Shown here: piece after piece, positions 1-8,536 of the stretch
Layout: every line of letters starts with the position of its first letter
Numbering within the stretch: the stretch's first letter is position 1
From: CAVPDE01 sp963707125
GTDB taxonomy: Bacteria > Desulfobacterota > DSM-4660 > Desulfatiglandales > HGW-15
Assembly (NCBI GenBank): GCA_963707125.1
Contig: CAVPOU010000015.1
Location: 62,001 to 126,000 of the forward strand
DNA: 64,000 nucleotides
Direction of reading: 5' to 3'
Notes under the pieces: model-generated
The model's database searches: none
What the model was told of the DNA's origin: nothing
The model's input: only the letters and a program-made list of their open reading frames with translations
Program-made: the position numbers and the translations under genes

Positions 1-1
1 G

Positions 2-325
2 GCCCCATCCGAATTGACCACGGCGATTCATGAAGCAATGAAAGGACAAACGTACGTGAGTCCCCTGATTGCAGGAGACCTTATCCGCACCTATCGGGAA
101 GGAGATTCCCCGGAAAAGGATTTATTTAAGAAAATCAGCCCCCGACAGCGGGAGATCCTACAGCTCCTGGCTGAAGGGAAGTCCGGCAAAGAGATCGCAT
201 CCATTTTGAATATCTCGCCAAGGACCGTTGAATTCCATAAATACAAGATGATGGAACAGCTCAAAATTAAGACCAGTGCCGAATTGGTCCAGTACGCCGT
301 GAAACACGGGATCATCTCCGTATAA
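2..325 (+). CDS. Response regulator, NarL/FixJ family (C-terminal part, cut by window edge)
   Basis: The frame is open from the left edge, so the receiver domain lies outside the window. What is visible is the receiver-to-effector linker (a segment ending TYVSPLIAGDL) and a complete LuxR-type helix-turn-helix. The HTH runs from SPRQREILQLLAEGKS through KEIASILNISPRTVEFHKYK, with the usual LuxR-family recognition-helix pattern (SPRTVEFHK). The protein should be a DNA-binding transcription factor activated by phosphorylation of the missing receiver by a partner histidine kinase. The stop is followed about 30 bases later by the IS630-like element, so anything originally downstream has been separated from it. 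Family assignment is firm; target genes are unknown. Confidence 0.85.
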   Translation, partial: APSELTTAIHEAMKGQTYVSPLIAGDLIRTYREGDSPEKDLFKKISPRQREILQLLAEGKSGKEIASILNISPRTVEFHKYKMMEQLKIKTSAELVQYAVKHGIISV

Positions 326-354
326 CGCTCGTAAAATTACTAGGTGACCGACTA

Positions 355-1574
355 GTGTTTTGTCACACTTGCACTGTCGTATAAATGGTGATATATTTTC
401 TTCATAATCAACTCCTTTTCCGGAGGATCGAGTATGAAGAAATATATTGTAACCTTAACCGAAGAAGAGCGCAAATTGTTGACTGGGCTAGTTTCCAAAG
501 GAAAACACCGGTCTCAGAGAATCCTCAATGCATTGACTTTGTTGGCATGCGATGAGGGCGAGCACCAGCCGTCACGTTCTAAGAATGAAGAAATTGCCCG
601 AGTGCTCAACACGAGCATGAGAAAGATTGACCGTGTAAAGAAACGGTTTGTTTTGGACGGTCTTGATGTCGCTCTCGGCGGTCGGAAAGGAAGCCGCATT
701 TATGAGAAGAAGGCGGATGGAGATTTTGAGGCCCATTTGGTTGCCTTGAGCTGCAGCAAGCCGCCTGAAGGATTCGCCCGTTGGACACTGAGGTTGCTGG
801 CGGACAAGGTTATTGAGCTTGACTATATTGACAGCGTTTCTTACGAGACGGTGCGTCGCGTCCTAAAAAAAACGAACTCAAGCCTTGGCAGCGAAAAGGG
901 TGGGTAATTCCACCGGAGCAGGACGGCAGCTTTGTGGCTCACATGGAAATGGTTCTGTCGGTATACAAGCGAATCTTTGATCCAAGATATCCGGTGTTGT
1001 GTATGGATGAATCTCCCAGACAACTCATTGCCGAGACGAAGGTTCCGATTTCAGCATCGCCGGGGCAACCAGTCAGGCATGACTACGAATATAAGCGCTG
1101 CGGCGTGTGCAATGTTTTTCTCGCCTGTGAGCCCTTGGCAGGAGAGCGCATGGTAAAGGTCACTGAGAGAAAAACCAAGCAGGACTGGGCTTGTTTCCTT
1201 GAAGATATTTCAAAGCGATACGAAAAAGCTGAGAAGATAACGCTTGTGATGGACAATCTAAACACTCATGAGCCAGGTTCTTTGTATGAAAGATTTCCAC
1301 CGGATCAGGCGAAGGCGCTATGGGACAGGTTTGAGTTCGTATATACTCCCAAACACGGGAGTTGGTTGAATATGGCTGAGATAGAGTTGAACGTGCTCAT
1401 CGGCCAGTGCCTGAATCGGCGAATCAATGGCATTGAAGTTGTTAGAAAAGAGTCGTCGGCGTGGCAGGAATACAGAAACAACAAGGGTGCCAAGGTGAAT
1501 TGGCAGTTCACGACCAAAGATGCACGGATAAAATTAAGAAGGCTTTATCCGACACTTTACGATTGATGTGACAC
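355..1574 (+). mobile_element. IS630-like insertion sequence
   Basis: About 1.22 kb, carrying one transposase. The ends are imperfect inverted repeats: the left end reads ACTAGTG, then five bases, then TCACA from 351, and the right end read on the minus strand reads ACTAGTG then TCACA from 1578. A TA dinucleotide flanks each end (353-354 and 1575-1576), which fits the TA target duplication of IS630/Tc1-type elements. The exact ends are inferred from these repeats. The element lies between the response regulator tail and the Mla operon. Confidence 0.75.
434..1566 (+). CDS. IS630 family transposase, two frames joined by a likely -1 frameshift
   Basis: The first frame (434-907, 157 aa) is the helix-turn-helix DNA-binding half, preceded by a GGAGG-type ribosome site. 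The second frame (readable from about 865 to 1566) holds the DDE catalytic domain, with Asp in VLCMDES, Asp in LVMDNLNTHEP and Glu in HGSWLNMAEIE. The frames meet at eight A residues. Slipping back one base at A AAA AAA (865-871) gives a continuous KKNELKPWQRKGW junction, as in intact IS630 transposases. A small GGTGG/CCACC hairpin (899-914) follows. The product would cut and join element ends at TA sites. Either the shift is programmed or the gene is dead; the clean slip site and intact DDE motif favour the first. Confidence 0.8.
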
Positions 1575-1756
1575 TAGTAAATTTTCTCTCCAAAACGAGT
1601 AGTTTCCCGAGTTGTCTTATTCCCCGCCTTCTCGCTACCCTAAACCCAAAAGCTTCAAATTGATTGACCCCTCGACTCGGGGCCACGGCCTCGGGCCGTC
1701 GGCCCTCGCTCGGGATGGGATCCCGGGGGGACCCACTTCTTATGGGGCTATGAAAA

Positions 1757-2911
1757 ATGGATGCATCCGAACAGAGAAACCCCAGGACCGCTGGTCTGAG
1801 CGTCACAACGCCTGCGGCGGATAGGCTTCTGGTCAAACTCTCGGGTGAGTGGAAGATCACCGAAGCCCTCCCCACTACGGCTGATGTGGAAAAGCCGCTT
1901 GAGTCTGCCAAGCGTATCCGGCGCGTCACCTTTGACACAAAAGATCTGGGTGGCTGGGACAGCGGGCTTCTCACCTTTCTCATCAAAATCTTTGAGGCAT
2001 GCTCCAAGGCAAAGATCGAGGTGGACAAAGAGGGGCTGCCTGAAGGGGTCCGCAGACTGATCGACCTGGCCACGGCGGTTCCTGAACGAAAAGGGGCGAG
2101 AAAGGAGGCTAAGAAAGAAGCCTTTCTCTCCATGGTCGGGGGAGAAGCCGTTGGCTTCTATCGTTCCTTGTTGGAGATCCTCGACTTCCTTGGGGAGTCG
2201 ACCCTGGCTTTTACAAGGCTTTTGAGAGGCAAAGCTTCCTTTCGCCGCTCAGACCTTTCGTTACTCCTCCAGGAGTGCGGAGCGCAGGCTCTGCCCATTG
2301 TCTCCCTGATCAGTCTCCTGGTCGGGTTGATTCTGGCGTTTGTCGGCGCCATCCAGCTCAAACTCTTTGGCGCTCAGGTCTACGTGGCCGACATAGTCGC
2401 CATCGGCATGGTACGTGTGATGGGCGCGATCATGACAGGCATCATCATGGCAGGCCGGACCGGAGCGGCTTTTGCGGCCCAGATCGGAACTATGCAGGTG
2501 AACGAGGAGATCGATGCGCTCAAGACCATGGGCATTAGTCCTGTGGAGTTTCTGGTGCTTCCGAGGATGATCGCCCTGATCATCATGATGCCCTTGCTGT
2601 GCATCTACGCGGATCTCATGGGGATCCTGGGGGGAATGGTCGTGGGCGTGGGCATGCTCGACATCAACCCCATTGAGTACCTGAACCGGACCCAGGAAAC
2701 CCTTACGTTGACCACAGTCTGGATCGGGCTATTCCACAGCGCCGTTTTTGGGGTGCTGGTGGCTCTGTCCGGGTGCCTTCGGGGCATGCAGTGCGGGAGG
2801 AGCGCTTCGGATGTAGGGTATGCGGCGACATCGGCGGTGGTGACAAGCATTGTGTCGATCATCGTGGCCACGGCGATCATCACCTTTATGTGTGAGGTGC
2901 TAAAAATCTGA
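1757..2911 (+). CDS. mlaE: MlaE-type ABC transporter permease with N-terminal STAS-like domain
   Basis: A 384-aa protein. Residues 1-125 resemble the STAS/MlaB-like domain (VTFDTKDLGGWDSGLL), here fused to the permease rather than encoded separately. Residues 150-384 are the MlaE permease with about five or six membrane segments and the family's conserved cytoplasmic loop (GRTGAAFAAQIGTMQVNEE, then LKTMGISP). It should form the inner-membrane core of an MCE-type lipid transporter with the ATPase, MCE protein and lipoprotein that follow. Its stop overlaps the ATPase start by one base, so translation is probably coupled. No strong ribosome site is seen before 1757 and an upstream promoter is not obvious. 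Confidence 0.85.
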   Translation: MDASEQRNPRTAGLSVTTPAADRLLVKLSGEWKITEALPTTADVEKPLESAKRIRRVTFDTKDLGGWDSGLLTFLIKIFEACSKAKIEVDKEGLPEGVRRLIDLATAVPERKGARKEAKKEAFLSMVGGEAVGFYRSLLEILDFLGESTLAFTRLLRGKASFRRSDLSLLLQECGAQALPIVSLISLLVGLILAFVGAIQLKLFGAQVYVADIVAIGMVRVMGAIMTGIIMAGRTGAAFAAQIGTMQVNEEIDALKTMGISPVEFLVLPRMIALIIMMPLLCIYADLMGILGGMVVGVGMLDINPIEYLNRTQETLTLTTVWIGLFHSAVFGVLVALSGCLRGMQCGRSASDVGYAATSAVVTSIVSIIVATAIITFMCEVLKI

Positions 2912-3663
2912 TGGGAGGGGAAGCGGCAATCGTTGTGAAGGATCTGGACATGGGCTATGGGGACTTTGTGCTCATGCGGAACCTCAATTTTACGGTGAAC
3001 CGGGGAGACGTGTTCATCATCATGGGGGGGAGCGGGTGCGGGAAGAGCACGCTGCTCAAGATCCTTGTGGGACTCAAGAACCCATCCCGGGGTGAGGTGT
3101 TTTACGGGGACACGGACTTCTGGGGATCAGACCCGGGGACCCGGGAACAAATTCAGAGGCGGTTCGGGATCCTTTATCAGAGCGGGGCTTTGTGGAGTTC
3201 GATGACTCTGGCGGAAAACATTGCTCTTCCGCTGGAGCAGTACACAGAGCTCAAGCCGAGCCAGATCAGGGAGGTGGTTTCTTTAAAGCTTGCGCTCGTG
3301 GGGCTGGCGGGATTTGAGGATTTTTACCCTTCGGAGATCAGCGGAGGGATGAAGAAGAGAGCGGGGCTGGCGAGAGCCATGGCCATGGACCCGGACATCC
3401 TGTTCTTTGACGAACCTTCGGCAGGACTGGACCCGATAAGCTCTCGGCTGCTGGATGACCTGATCCTGGAGCTCAGGGAAAGCCTGGGGACCACCATTGT
3501 GGTGGTGACCCACGAACTGGCAAGTATTTTCACTATTGGGAACAATTCGGTTTATCTGGATGTGGACGAGAGAACCATGAGCGCGAGCGGCGATCCCAAG
3601 AAGCTTCGTGAGGACTCTCCGAATCCAAGGGTTCACAAGTTTCTGACAAGAGGAGAAGAGTAG
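2911..3663 (+). CDS. mlaF: MlaF-type ABC transporter ATP-binding protein
   Basis: A 250-aa nucleotide-binding subunit that would power phospholipid movement through the MlaE-like permease. It shows Walker A (GGSGCGKST), a Q-loop region (YQSGALWSSMTLAENI), the ABC signature (SGGMKKRAGLARA), Walker B plus D-loop (ILFFDEPSAGLDP) and the switch histidine (VVVTHEL). Length and motifs match the Mla/Ttg2A/MKL group, whose signature is typically SGGM rather than SGGQ. It overlaps the permease stop by one base and lies 11 bases before the MCE gene. No defects are visible. Confidence 0.92.
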   Translation: MGGEAAIVVKDLDMGYGDFVLMRNLNFTVNRGDVFIIMGGSGCGKSTLLKILVGLKNPSRGEVFYGDTDFWGSDPGTREQIQRRFGILYQSGALWSSMTLAENIALPLEQYTELKPSQIREVVSLKLALVGLAGFEDFYPSEISGGMKKRAGLARAMAMDPDILFFDEPSAGLDPISSRLLDDLILELRESLGTTIVVVTHELASIFTIGNNSVYLDVDERTMSASGDPKKLREDSPNPRVHKFLTRGEE

Positions 3664-3674
3664 CGGAGACTATT

Positions 3675-4685
3675 ATGAGTAAACCGGCAAACAAAACGAT
3701 GATAGGTCTTTTTGTGGTAGGGGCGATCGCCCTGATCGTTGTGGCGATCGGGGTCCTGGGCTCCGGTAAGTTTTTCAAACAACAGTACAAATATTACGTG
3801 GTTTTCGAAGGTTCGGTGAAGGGACTGAACGTCGGATCACCAGTGGTTTTTCGGGGGGTCAAAATTGGAGCGGTGAGCGTCATACGTATGCAATTCAATT
3901 ACGCGACCAAGGCCATGACGATTCTCGTTTATGTGGATTCCGACCCAACTCAATTTGAAGTTGTCAATATAGATGAGGCGACCGCTAAGGAGATCACCAG
4001 GGAGCGGGATCGGTATGCGATGATAAGACAACTGATCGCTCGCGGGCTTCGCGCCCAGCTCGAAATGCAGAGCATTGTGACAGGCCAGCTTCAGATCGCC
4101 CTTGATATTTATCCTGACAAGCCGGCCGTGCTTACAGGGATTGACAAAACGACACAGGAAATCCCGAGCATCCCCACGCCTCTCCAGGAATTAGGCAAGA
4201 AGCTCCAAAGTCTCCCAATCGAAGAGATCTTCCAAAAGCTTGATTTAGCCCTGGACGGGATTGGAAAGGTTGTTCAAGCTCCTGAATTCAAAGAAATTGT
4301 CCCGAACCTCAATACCGCTCTGAAAGACGCGCAAACTCTGGTGCGCAATGTGGATGCCCAAATAAAACCGCTGAGCGCGGATGTGTCTGAAACCCTACGG
4401 GGCGTTCAAAAGCTTGTCAAGAACGCGGACGTTCAGGTGGCCTCCCTGGGGCCGAACTTGAATGAAGCGGTCGGAGACGGCCGGAAGCTTATCCGGAACG
4501 TTGACGGCAGTGTTGAATCAATCAAGGTCAGTCTCGAAGGCACGCTCAGCGCGGCGACTTCGGCGCTCAAGCAAGCGGAGAAATTGTTTCAAGAACTTGG
4601 ATTCATCAGCCGCGCCGGACGCCAGCCGTCATGTACCGGCTCAACGAAACCTTGCGCGAAGTGGGAAAAGCAGCCCGATCCCTGA
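3675..4685 (+). CDS. mlaD: MCE-family substrate-binding protein (MlaD/PqiB-like), C-terminus apparently frameshifted
   Basis: A 336-aa open frame with an N-terminal membrane anchor (residues 9-29) and an MCE domain near residues 40-115 (VFEGSVKGLNVGSPVVFRGVKIG). A long helical stretch with repeated units of the RNVD and KNAD type follows. The last 25 or so residues (RAGRQPSCTGSTKPCAKWEK) look unlike the family. In the other frame the DNA encodes MYRLNETLREVGKAARS followed by LADYLERHPEALLGGKG up to a stop at 4757-4759. That is the usual end of PqiB/MlaD proteins, and it would place the stop just before the next ATG at 4761. A one-base loss near 4600-4630 is therefore likely. The protein should bind lipid in the periplasm as a hexameric ring. 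Confidence 0.85.
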   Translation: MSKPANKTMIGLFVVGAIALIVVAIGVLGSGKFFKQQYKYYVVFEGSVKGLNVGSPVVFRGVKIGAVSVIRMQFNYATKAMTILVYVDSDPTQFEVVNIDEATAKEITRERDRYAMIRQLIARGLRAQLEMQSIVTGQLQIALDIYPDKPAVLTGIDKTTQEIPSIPTPLQELGKKLQSLPIEEIFQKLDLALDGIGKVVQAPEFKEIVPNLNTALKDAQTLVRNVDAQIKPLSADVSETLRGVQKLVKNADVQVASLGPNLNEAVGDGRKLIRNVDGSVESIKVSLEGTLSAATSALKQAEKLFQELGFISRAGRQPSCTGSTKPCAKWEKQPDP

Positions 4686-4760
4686 GCACCCTGGCCGATT
4701 ATCTTGAAAGACATCCTGAAGCCCTTCTTGGCGGCAAAGGGGATGGTGGAGGAAAGTGAT

Positions 4761-5456
4761 ATGAGAACACAACACGGCGAAGCGGAAACCAAATTCGAAG
4801 CACGAAGCTCGAAATCCGAAACAAACTCCAATGACCAAAATCCCAATGCTCCAAACAAAACGAGGGCCAAGCCCTCAATCCATGTAGCGGTCCTGCTATT
4901 AGCTTTGGTGATCTGTCTGTCTGCCTGTGCCGGGAAGAGCGCCTCTTCGAAGTTCTATGTCTTGAGTTCTTTGCCGCAGTCTAGCCTGAGTGGCGCAGAG
5001 GGCACCACCATAGGAGTCTTCCCCGTCGGTATGCCCGATTACCTGGACAGGCCCCAGATCGTGACTCGGGCGAGCGAGAACGAGATCAGGGTTGATGAGT
5101 TCAGCCGATGGGCAGAGCCTCTCAAGGAGAGCTTCACTCGGGCTCTTGTTCAGAACCTATCCACCCTCCTCAACAATGCAAAAGTCATCAGGACGACGGA
5201 GGGCGCAAGCATTCCAATGGCTCTGCAGGTGGTGGTCGAGGTGCTGCAGTTTGACGGCGCCTTGGGTGACGATGTGGTCCTGATCGTGAAGTGGGGCCTC
5301 TTTGAGGCGCAAGAAAAGAAGCTCCTCTTGGCAAAGAGGTCTTCTTTCAAAGAGCCCACAGGAGCGGCGACTTATGAAGCCTTGGTTGCAGCGGAGAGCC
5401 GGGCGGTTGCAGCGCTCAGCCGAGAAATCGCTGAGGGGATTAAAGCTAGGAAATAA
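4761..5456 (+). CDS. ABC-type transport auxiliary lipoprotein (PqiC/LptE-like)
   Basis: The ATG at 4761 has a GGAGGA site eight bases upstream and gives 231 aa. A lipobox (ICLSAC) ends a hydrophobic segment starting near residue 38, so the mature lipoprotein begins at that Cys with the typical KFYVLSSLPQS segment. The body matches the PqiC/ABC-type auxiliary family (YLDRPQIVTRASENEIRVDEF, then WAEPLKESFTRAL). It should sit at the outer membrane and complete the MCE pathway. The first 35 or so residues before the signal peptide are charged and atypical. They are encoded by a short TCGAA-type repeat (see findings), so the original start may have been elsewhere. Confidence 0.85.
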   Translation: MRTQHGEAETKFEARSSKSETNSNDQNPNAPNKTRAKPSIHVAVLLLALVICLSACAGKSASSKFYVLSSLPQSSLSGAEGTTIGVFPVGMPDYLDRPQIVTRASENEIRVDEFSRWAEPLKESFTRALVQNLSTLLNNAKVIRTTEGASIPMALQVVVEVLQFDGALGDDVVLIVKWGLFEAQEKKLLLAKRSSFKEPTGAATYEALVAAESRAVAALSREIAEGIKARK

Positions 5457-5524
5457 ATGCTTCCGGGTATAAATCCTGGAGTGTTTGGGACCCCCATCGA
5501 GGGAGCACCCAGAAGGGAATAACC

Positions 5525-5917
5525 ATGCGAAAAGGACGTATCATTCTCGCCGATAAGCATTCAAATATGCTGGCAGGGATTCGTCGTCTTCTTGAAGATG
5601 AGGCTGAGACGGTTCTGATGGTAGCGGACGAGGCTTCGCTCCACCATGCCTTGGAGACCCACAGCCCCGATGTGGTGGTGGCAGATCTCTCGCTTCCCAG
5701 TTCAACGGAAAAAAACATTGCATGGGTGCTCAAGACAAATTTTCCCAAGATAAAAGTCATTATCCTGAGCGTCCATGATGAAAAAGCAGTGCTGGACGAT
5801 GTGATGGCAGCAGGAGTTGAAGGCTTTGTTTTGAAGCACAGAGCGGTGATCGATTTGATTCCGGCCATTCGCGTAGTACTGCAGGGAAGCAAATACATTT
5901 CGCCGGACATAACCTGA
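5525..5917 (+). CDS. Stand-alone response regulator receiver domain
   Basis: A 130-aa protein consisting of one CheY-like receiver. The phospho-acceptor is Asp54 in VVVADLSLP, the acidic cluster near residue 10 is reduced to one Asp (IILADKH), and the conserved Lys is in FVLKHRA. It ends at YISPDIT, exactly where NarL-family proteins begin their linker to the LuxR HTH. It is therefore either a true single-domain regulator or a NarL homologue that has lost its DNA-binding half. No kinase gene is adjacent. It lies 68 bases after the lipoprotein gene, with a weak ribosome site (AAGGGAATAACC). Confidence 0.8.
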   Translation: MRKGRIILADKHSNMLAGIRRLLEDEAETVLMVADEASLHHALETHSPDVVVADLSLPSSTEKNIAWVLKTNFPKIKVIILSVHDEKAVLDDVMAAGVEGFVLKHRAVIDLIPAIRVVLQGSKYISPDIT

Positions 5918-5965
5918 TTTCAAGAAGCTGTCGTGATGAAAAATCAAATCAATAAGGAGGCAAGT

Positions 5966-6469
5966 ATGAGAACAAGAACGGTTAAAGCATTATGGGCACT
6001 ACTCTCTGTAACCGCGTTGATGGTGGTCATCGCAGCTTTTCCCGTCCCCGCGCTCTCGCAGGATAAGCCTGCGGACAACATGCAGATCCTGCTTGAGAAG
6101 GTCAAGGCGGACAAGAAGCTGCTCGTTGCCGCGAACATGGAACTGACCGAGTCTGAGGCGAAGGGGTTTTGGCCCGTCTACGAGGAGTATCAGAATGACC
6201 TGATTGCGATCTATCAGCGCATGGGCAAGCTCATCGAAAGCTACGCCGCGGACTATCGGGCAAATACTCTCACTGACGAGAATGCCAAAAAACTAATTGA
6301 CGAACTGGTTGCCGTTGAGCAGGTCGACGGCGGACTCCAAGGGTCCTATGTGCCGAGACTCAGCAAGGTGCTACCCCAGAAGAAGGTTGCGCGCTATCTC
6401 CAGATCGAAAACAAAATTCGGGCTGCTTTGAAATATGAGCTCGCAAAAGCGGTGCCGCTCGTCCAGTAG
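5966..6469 (+). CDS. Periplasmic protein of unknown function
   Basis: The start at 5966 is chosen because AAGGAGG lies eight bases before it; a longer frame from 5933 lacks such a site. The 167-aa product has a clear signal peptide with predicted cleavage after PALS (PVPALSQDKP). The mature part is short and helical, with ESEAKGFWPVYEEYQNDL and a late basic segment. This resembles small helical periplasmic proteins found beside regulators or membrane-stress genes, but I cannot assign a function. The neighbours are a receiver upstream and the CoA-disulfide reductase-like gene downstream. Confidence 0.7.
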   Translation: MRTRTVKALWALLSVTALMVVIAAFPVPALSQDKPADNMQILLEKVKADKKLLVAANMELTESEAKGFWPVYEEYQNDLIAIYQRMGKLIESYAADYRANTLTDENAKKLIDELVAVEQVDGGLQGSYVPRLSKVLPQKKVARYLQIENKIRAALKYELAKAVPLVQ

Positions 6470-6578
6470 TCCGGTGCAAGGGGATTGCGCCCGCCTTCGC
6501 CGGGAGGCACGGTCTCCCGGCCTTAGAGAAATGCGGGTGCCGGAGCGACTCCGCATCACTTAAATAAAGGAGACAATT

Positions 6579-8294
6579 ATGGAACTCAAAGGTAAGGCCG
6601 CAAAAATGAAAGTCATCATCGTTGGAGGGGTGGCGGGTGGAGCATCGTGTGCGGCGCGCCTGCGCAGGCTGGATGAAAAGGCCGAAATCCTGATGGTGGA
6701 ACGCGGACCCTTTGTTTCGTACGCCAACTGCGGGCTGCCCTACCATGTCGGCGGCGTGATTGAGCAGGAGTCGAGCCTTCTCGTGTTCACTGCCCAGATG
6801 TTCCGTGCAATGTTCGCGATCGACGCGCGAGCGAACACCGAGGCAATTTCTATCTCGCCGAAGAAAAAGACCGTGGAGCTGCGGAATGTGACGACCGGCG
6901 AGGTCACCACCGAGAAATACGACAAGCTCGTGCTCTCGCCCGGGGCGGCTCCGATCCGTCCTCCCCTGCCCGGAATCGATCTTCCGGGCATCTTTTCGGT
7001 GAGGACCGTGCCGGATGCGAGGGTGATCCGGGAGTGGATTGAACGGGGTTCAAGTGATTTGCCCGAAGAGCACACGTCCTCGGGATTCCAGTCGCTGGAG
7101 AAGCCGAAGCGCGCGGTGGTGGTCGGCGGCGGATACATCGGCCTCGAGATGGCGGAAAATCTGGTCCATCGCGGTCTCGAAGTGACGATCGTCGAGATGC
7201 TCGATCAGGTCATGGCTCCGCTCGATCAGGAATGCGCACGCCTCCTCGAGCGCCACCTGGAAAAGAACGGAGTCCGCCTCGCTCTGAGTGACGCGGTGGC
7301 CGGCTTCAAGCAGACGGCGAACGGGTCGCTCGAGGTTCTGACGAAATCCGGCAAGGCGCATCCGGCAGACATCGTGATCCTCGCCATCGGCGTGCGTCCG
7401 GAGACCTCGCTGGCAAAGGCGGCTGGGCTCGAGATCGGCCAGCGCGGCGGGATCCGCGTCGACGAACACATGCGCACGAGCGACCCGGATATTTTCGCCG
7501 TCGGAGACGCGGTCGAAGTAAAGGATTTCGTCACCGGCGAATGGTCCCTGATCCCGCTCGCAGGGCCTGCGAACCGGCAGGGTCGGATCGCGGCCGATGT
7601 GATCGCCGGCCGCGACTCCAGGTTCCGCGGCACCCAGGGCACCTCGGTCATCGGGATCTTCGGGGGAACGGTCGCCACGACCGGCGCCAACGAAAAGCTT
7701 CTCACCCGGCTGGGCCAAAAGGATTTCGAAAAAGTCTATATCTTCCCGAATTCGCACGCGGGGTATTACCCGGGCGCCAAGACCATCGTGCTGAAAGTCA
7801 TTTTCCGGAAATCCGACGGACGTCTTCTCGGGGCCCAGGCGCTGGGCATGGATGGCGTTGAGAAGAGGATCGATGCCCTGGCCATGGCGATCCAGATGGG
7901 AGCGACGGTGTACGACCTGGAAGAGGCGGAGCTCTGCTACGCGCCAGCTTTCGGAAGCGCCAAGGATCCCGTCAACTTCGCGGGGATGGTTCCGGCCAAT
8001 GTGCTTCGGGGCGACATGCCGCTCTGCCACTGGAACTCTGTGGATGGCGGGTTCCTCCTCGATGTGCGCAATCCGCCGGAGCTTGCCGTGGAGTCAGTTC
8101 CAGGTGCGGTCAACATCCCGCTGCCGGAGCTCCGCGCACGCCTGGGCGAACTGCCCCGCGACCGCGAGATCAATATCATCTGCCGCTCTGCCGGGCGTGC
8201 CTACTTCGCGACGCGCATCCTGATGCAGAACGGGTTCAAAGCACGAATCATCTCCGGCGGCATGCTGTCCCGTTCGATGCTCGTGGCAAAGTGA
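6579..8294 (+). CDS. CoA-disulfide reductase-type FAD oxidoreductase with C-terminal rhodanese domain
   Basis: A 571-aa fusion. Residues 10-450 form a pyridine-nucleotide:disulfide oxidoreductase with an FAD fold at the N-terminus (VIIVGGVAGGASCA), the single redox Cys51 in SYANCGLPYH typical of CoADR/NADH oxidase, an NAD(P) fold (VVVGGGYIGLEMAENL) and an FAD-binding aspartate in IFAVGDAVE. Residues 480-571 are a rhodanese domain with the active-site loop CRSAGRA at about Cys535. Related fusions reduce CoA disulfide or CoA persulfide, or act as polysulfide reductases, with NAD(P)H. The gene has a good ribosome site (AAAGGAGAC) and begins a GC-richer stretch. Its natural sulfur substrate cannot be read from sequence. 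Confidence 0.88.
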   Translation: MELKGKAAKMKVIIVGGVAGGASCAARLRRLDEKAEILMVERGPFVSYANCGLPYHVGGVIEQESSLLVFTAQMFRAMFAIDARANTEAISISPKKKTVELRNVTTGEVTTEKYDKLVLSPGAAPIRPPLPGIDLPGIFSVRTVPDARVIREWIERGSSDLPEEHTSSGFQSLEKPKRAVVVGGGYIGLEMAENLVHRGLEVTIVEMLDQVMAPLDQECARLLERHLEKNGVRLALSDAVAGFKQTANGSLEVLTKSGKAHPADIVILAIGVRPETSLAKAAGLEIGQRGGIRVDEHMRTSDPDIFAVGDAVEVKDFVTGEWSLIPLAGPANRQGRIAADVIAGRDSRFRGTQGTSVIGIFGGTVATTGANEKLLTRLGQKDFEKVYIFPNSHAGYYPGAKTIVLKVIFRKSDGRLLGAQALGMDGVEKRIDALAMAIQMGATVYDLEEAELCYAPAFGSAKDPVNFAGMVPANVLRGDMPLCHWNSVDGGFLLDVRNPPELAVESVPGAVNIPLPELRARLGELPRDREINIICRSAGRAYFATRILMQNGFKARIISGGMLSRSMLVAK

Positions 8295-8382
8295 AAACTG
8301 AATTATTCGTAAACGGAAAGGTTTCACAACCGATCCAAGCTGCTTCAAAACCCCAACATTGAAACGAAAGGAGCAAAGTAAA

Positions 8383-8421
8383 ATGAAATTACCGCATTCA
8401 GGTTTTGATCCCTTCAACTAA
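8383..8421 (+). other. Twelve-codon open frame with a strong ribosome site
   Basis: AAAGGAG stands seven bases before an ATG that opens MKLPHSGFDPFN and then stops. The strength of the ribosome site is out of proportion to the tiny frame. It may be the start of a gene whose body has been lost, or a short leader before the cupin gene that follows. I recognise no family. Confidence 0.25.
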
Positions 8422-8536
8422 GTCAAGTTTCCGAACTGCCGCGATGGTAACCAGGTTTGTCCAGGCGACCGGGTCTGGATTTGAACGAATCGCCATCACC
8501 GCCGGTCCGGTGAGGCACAAAAAAAGGAGTAAACAT

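Noticed and set aside
1612..1756. Short plus-strand frame in the GC-rich stretch before the Mla permease
   Set aside because: Low-complexity palindromic text (CTCGGGCCGTCGGCCCTCG) and no ribosome site; more likely non-coding.
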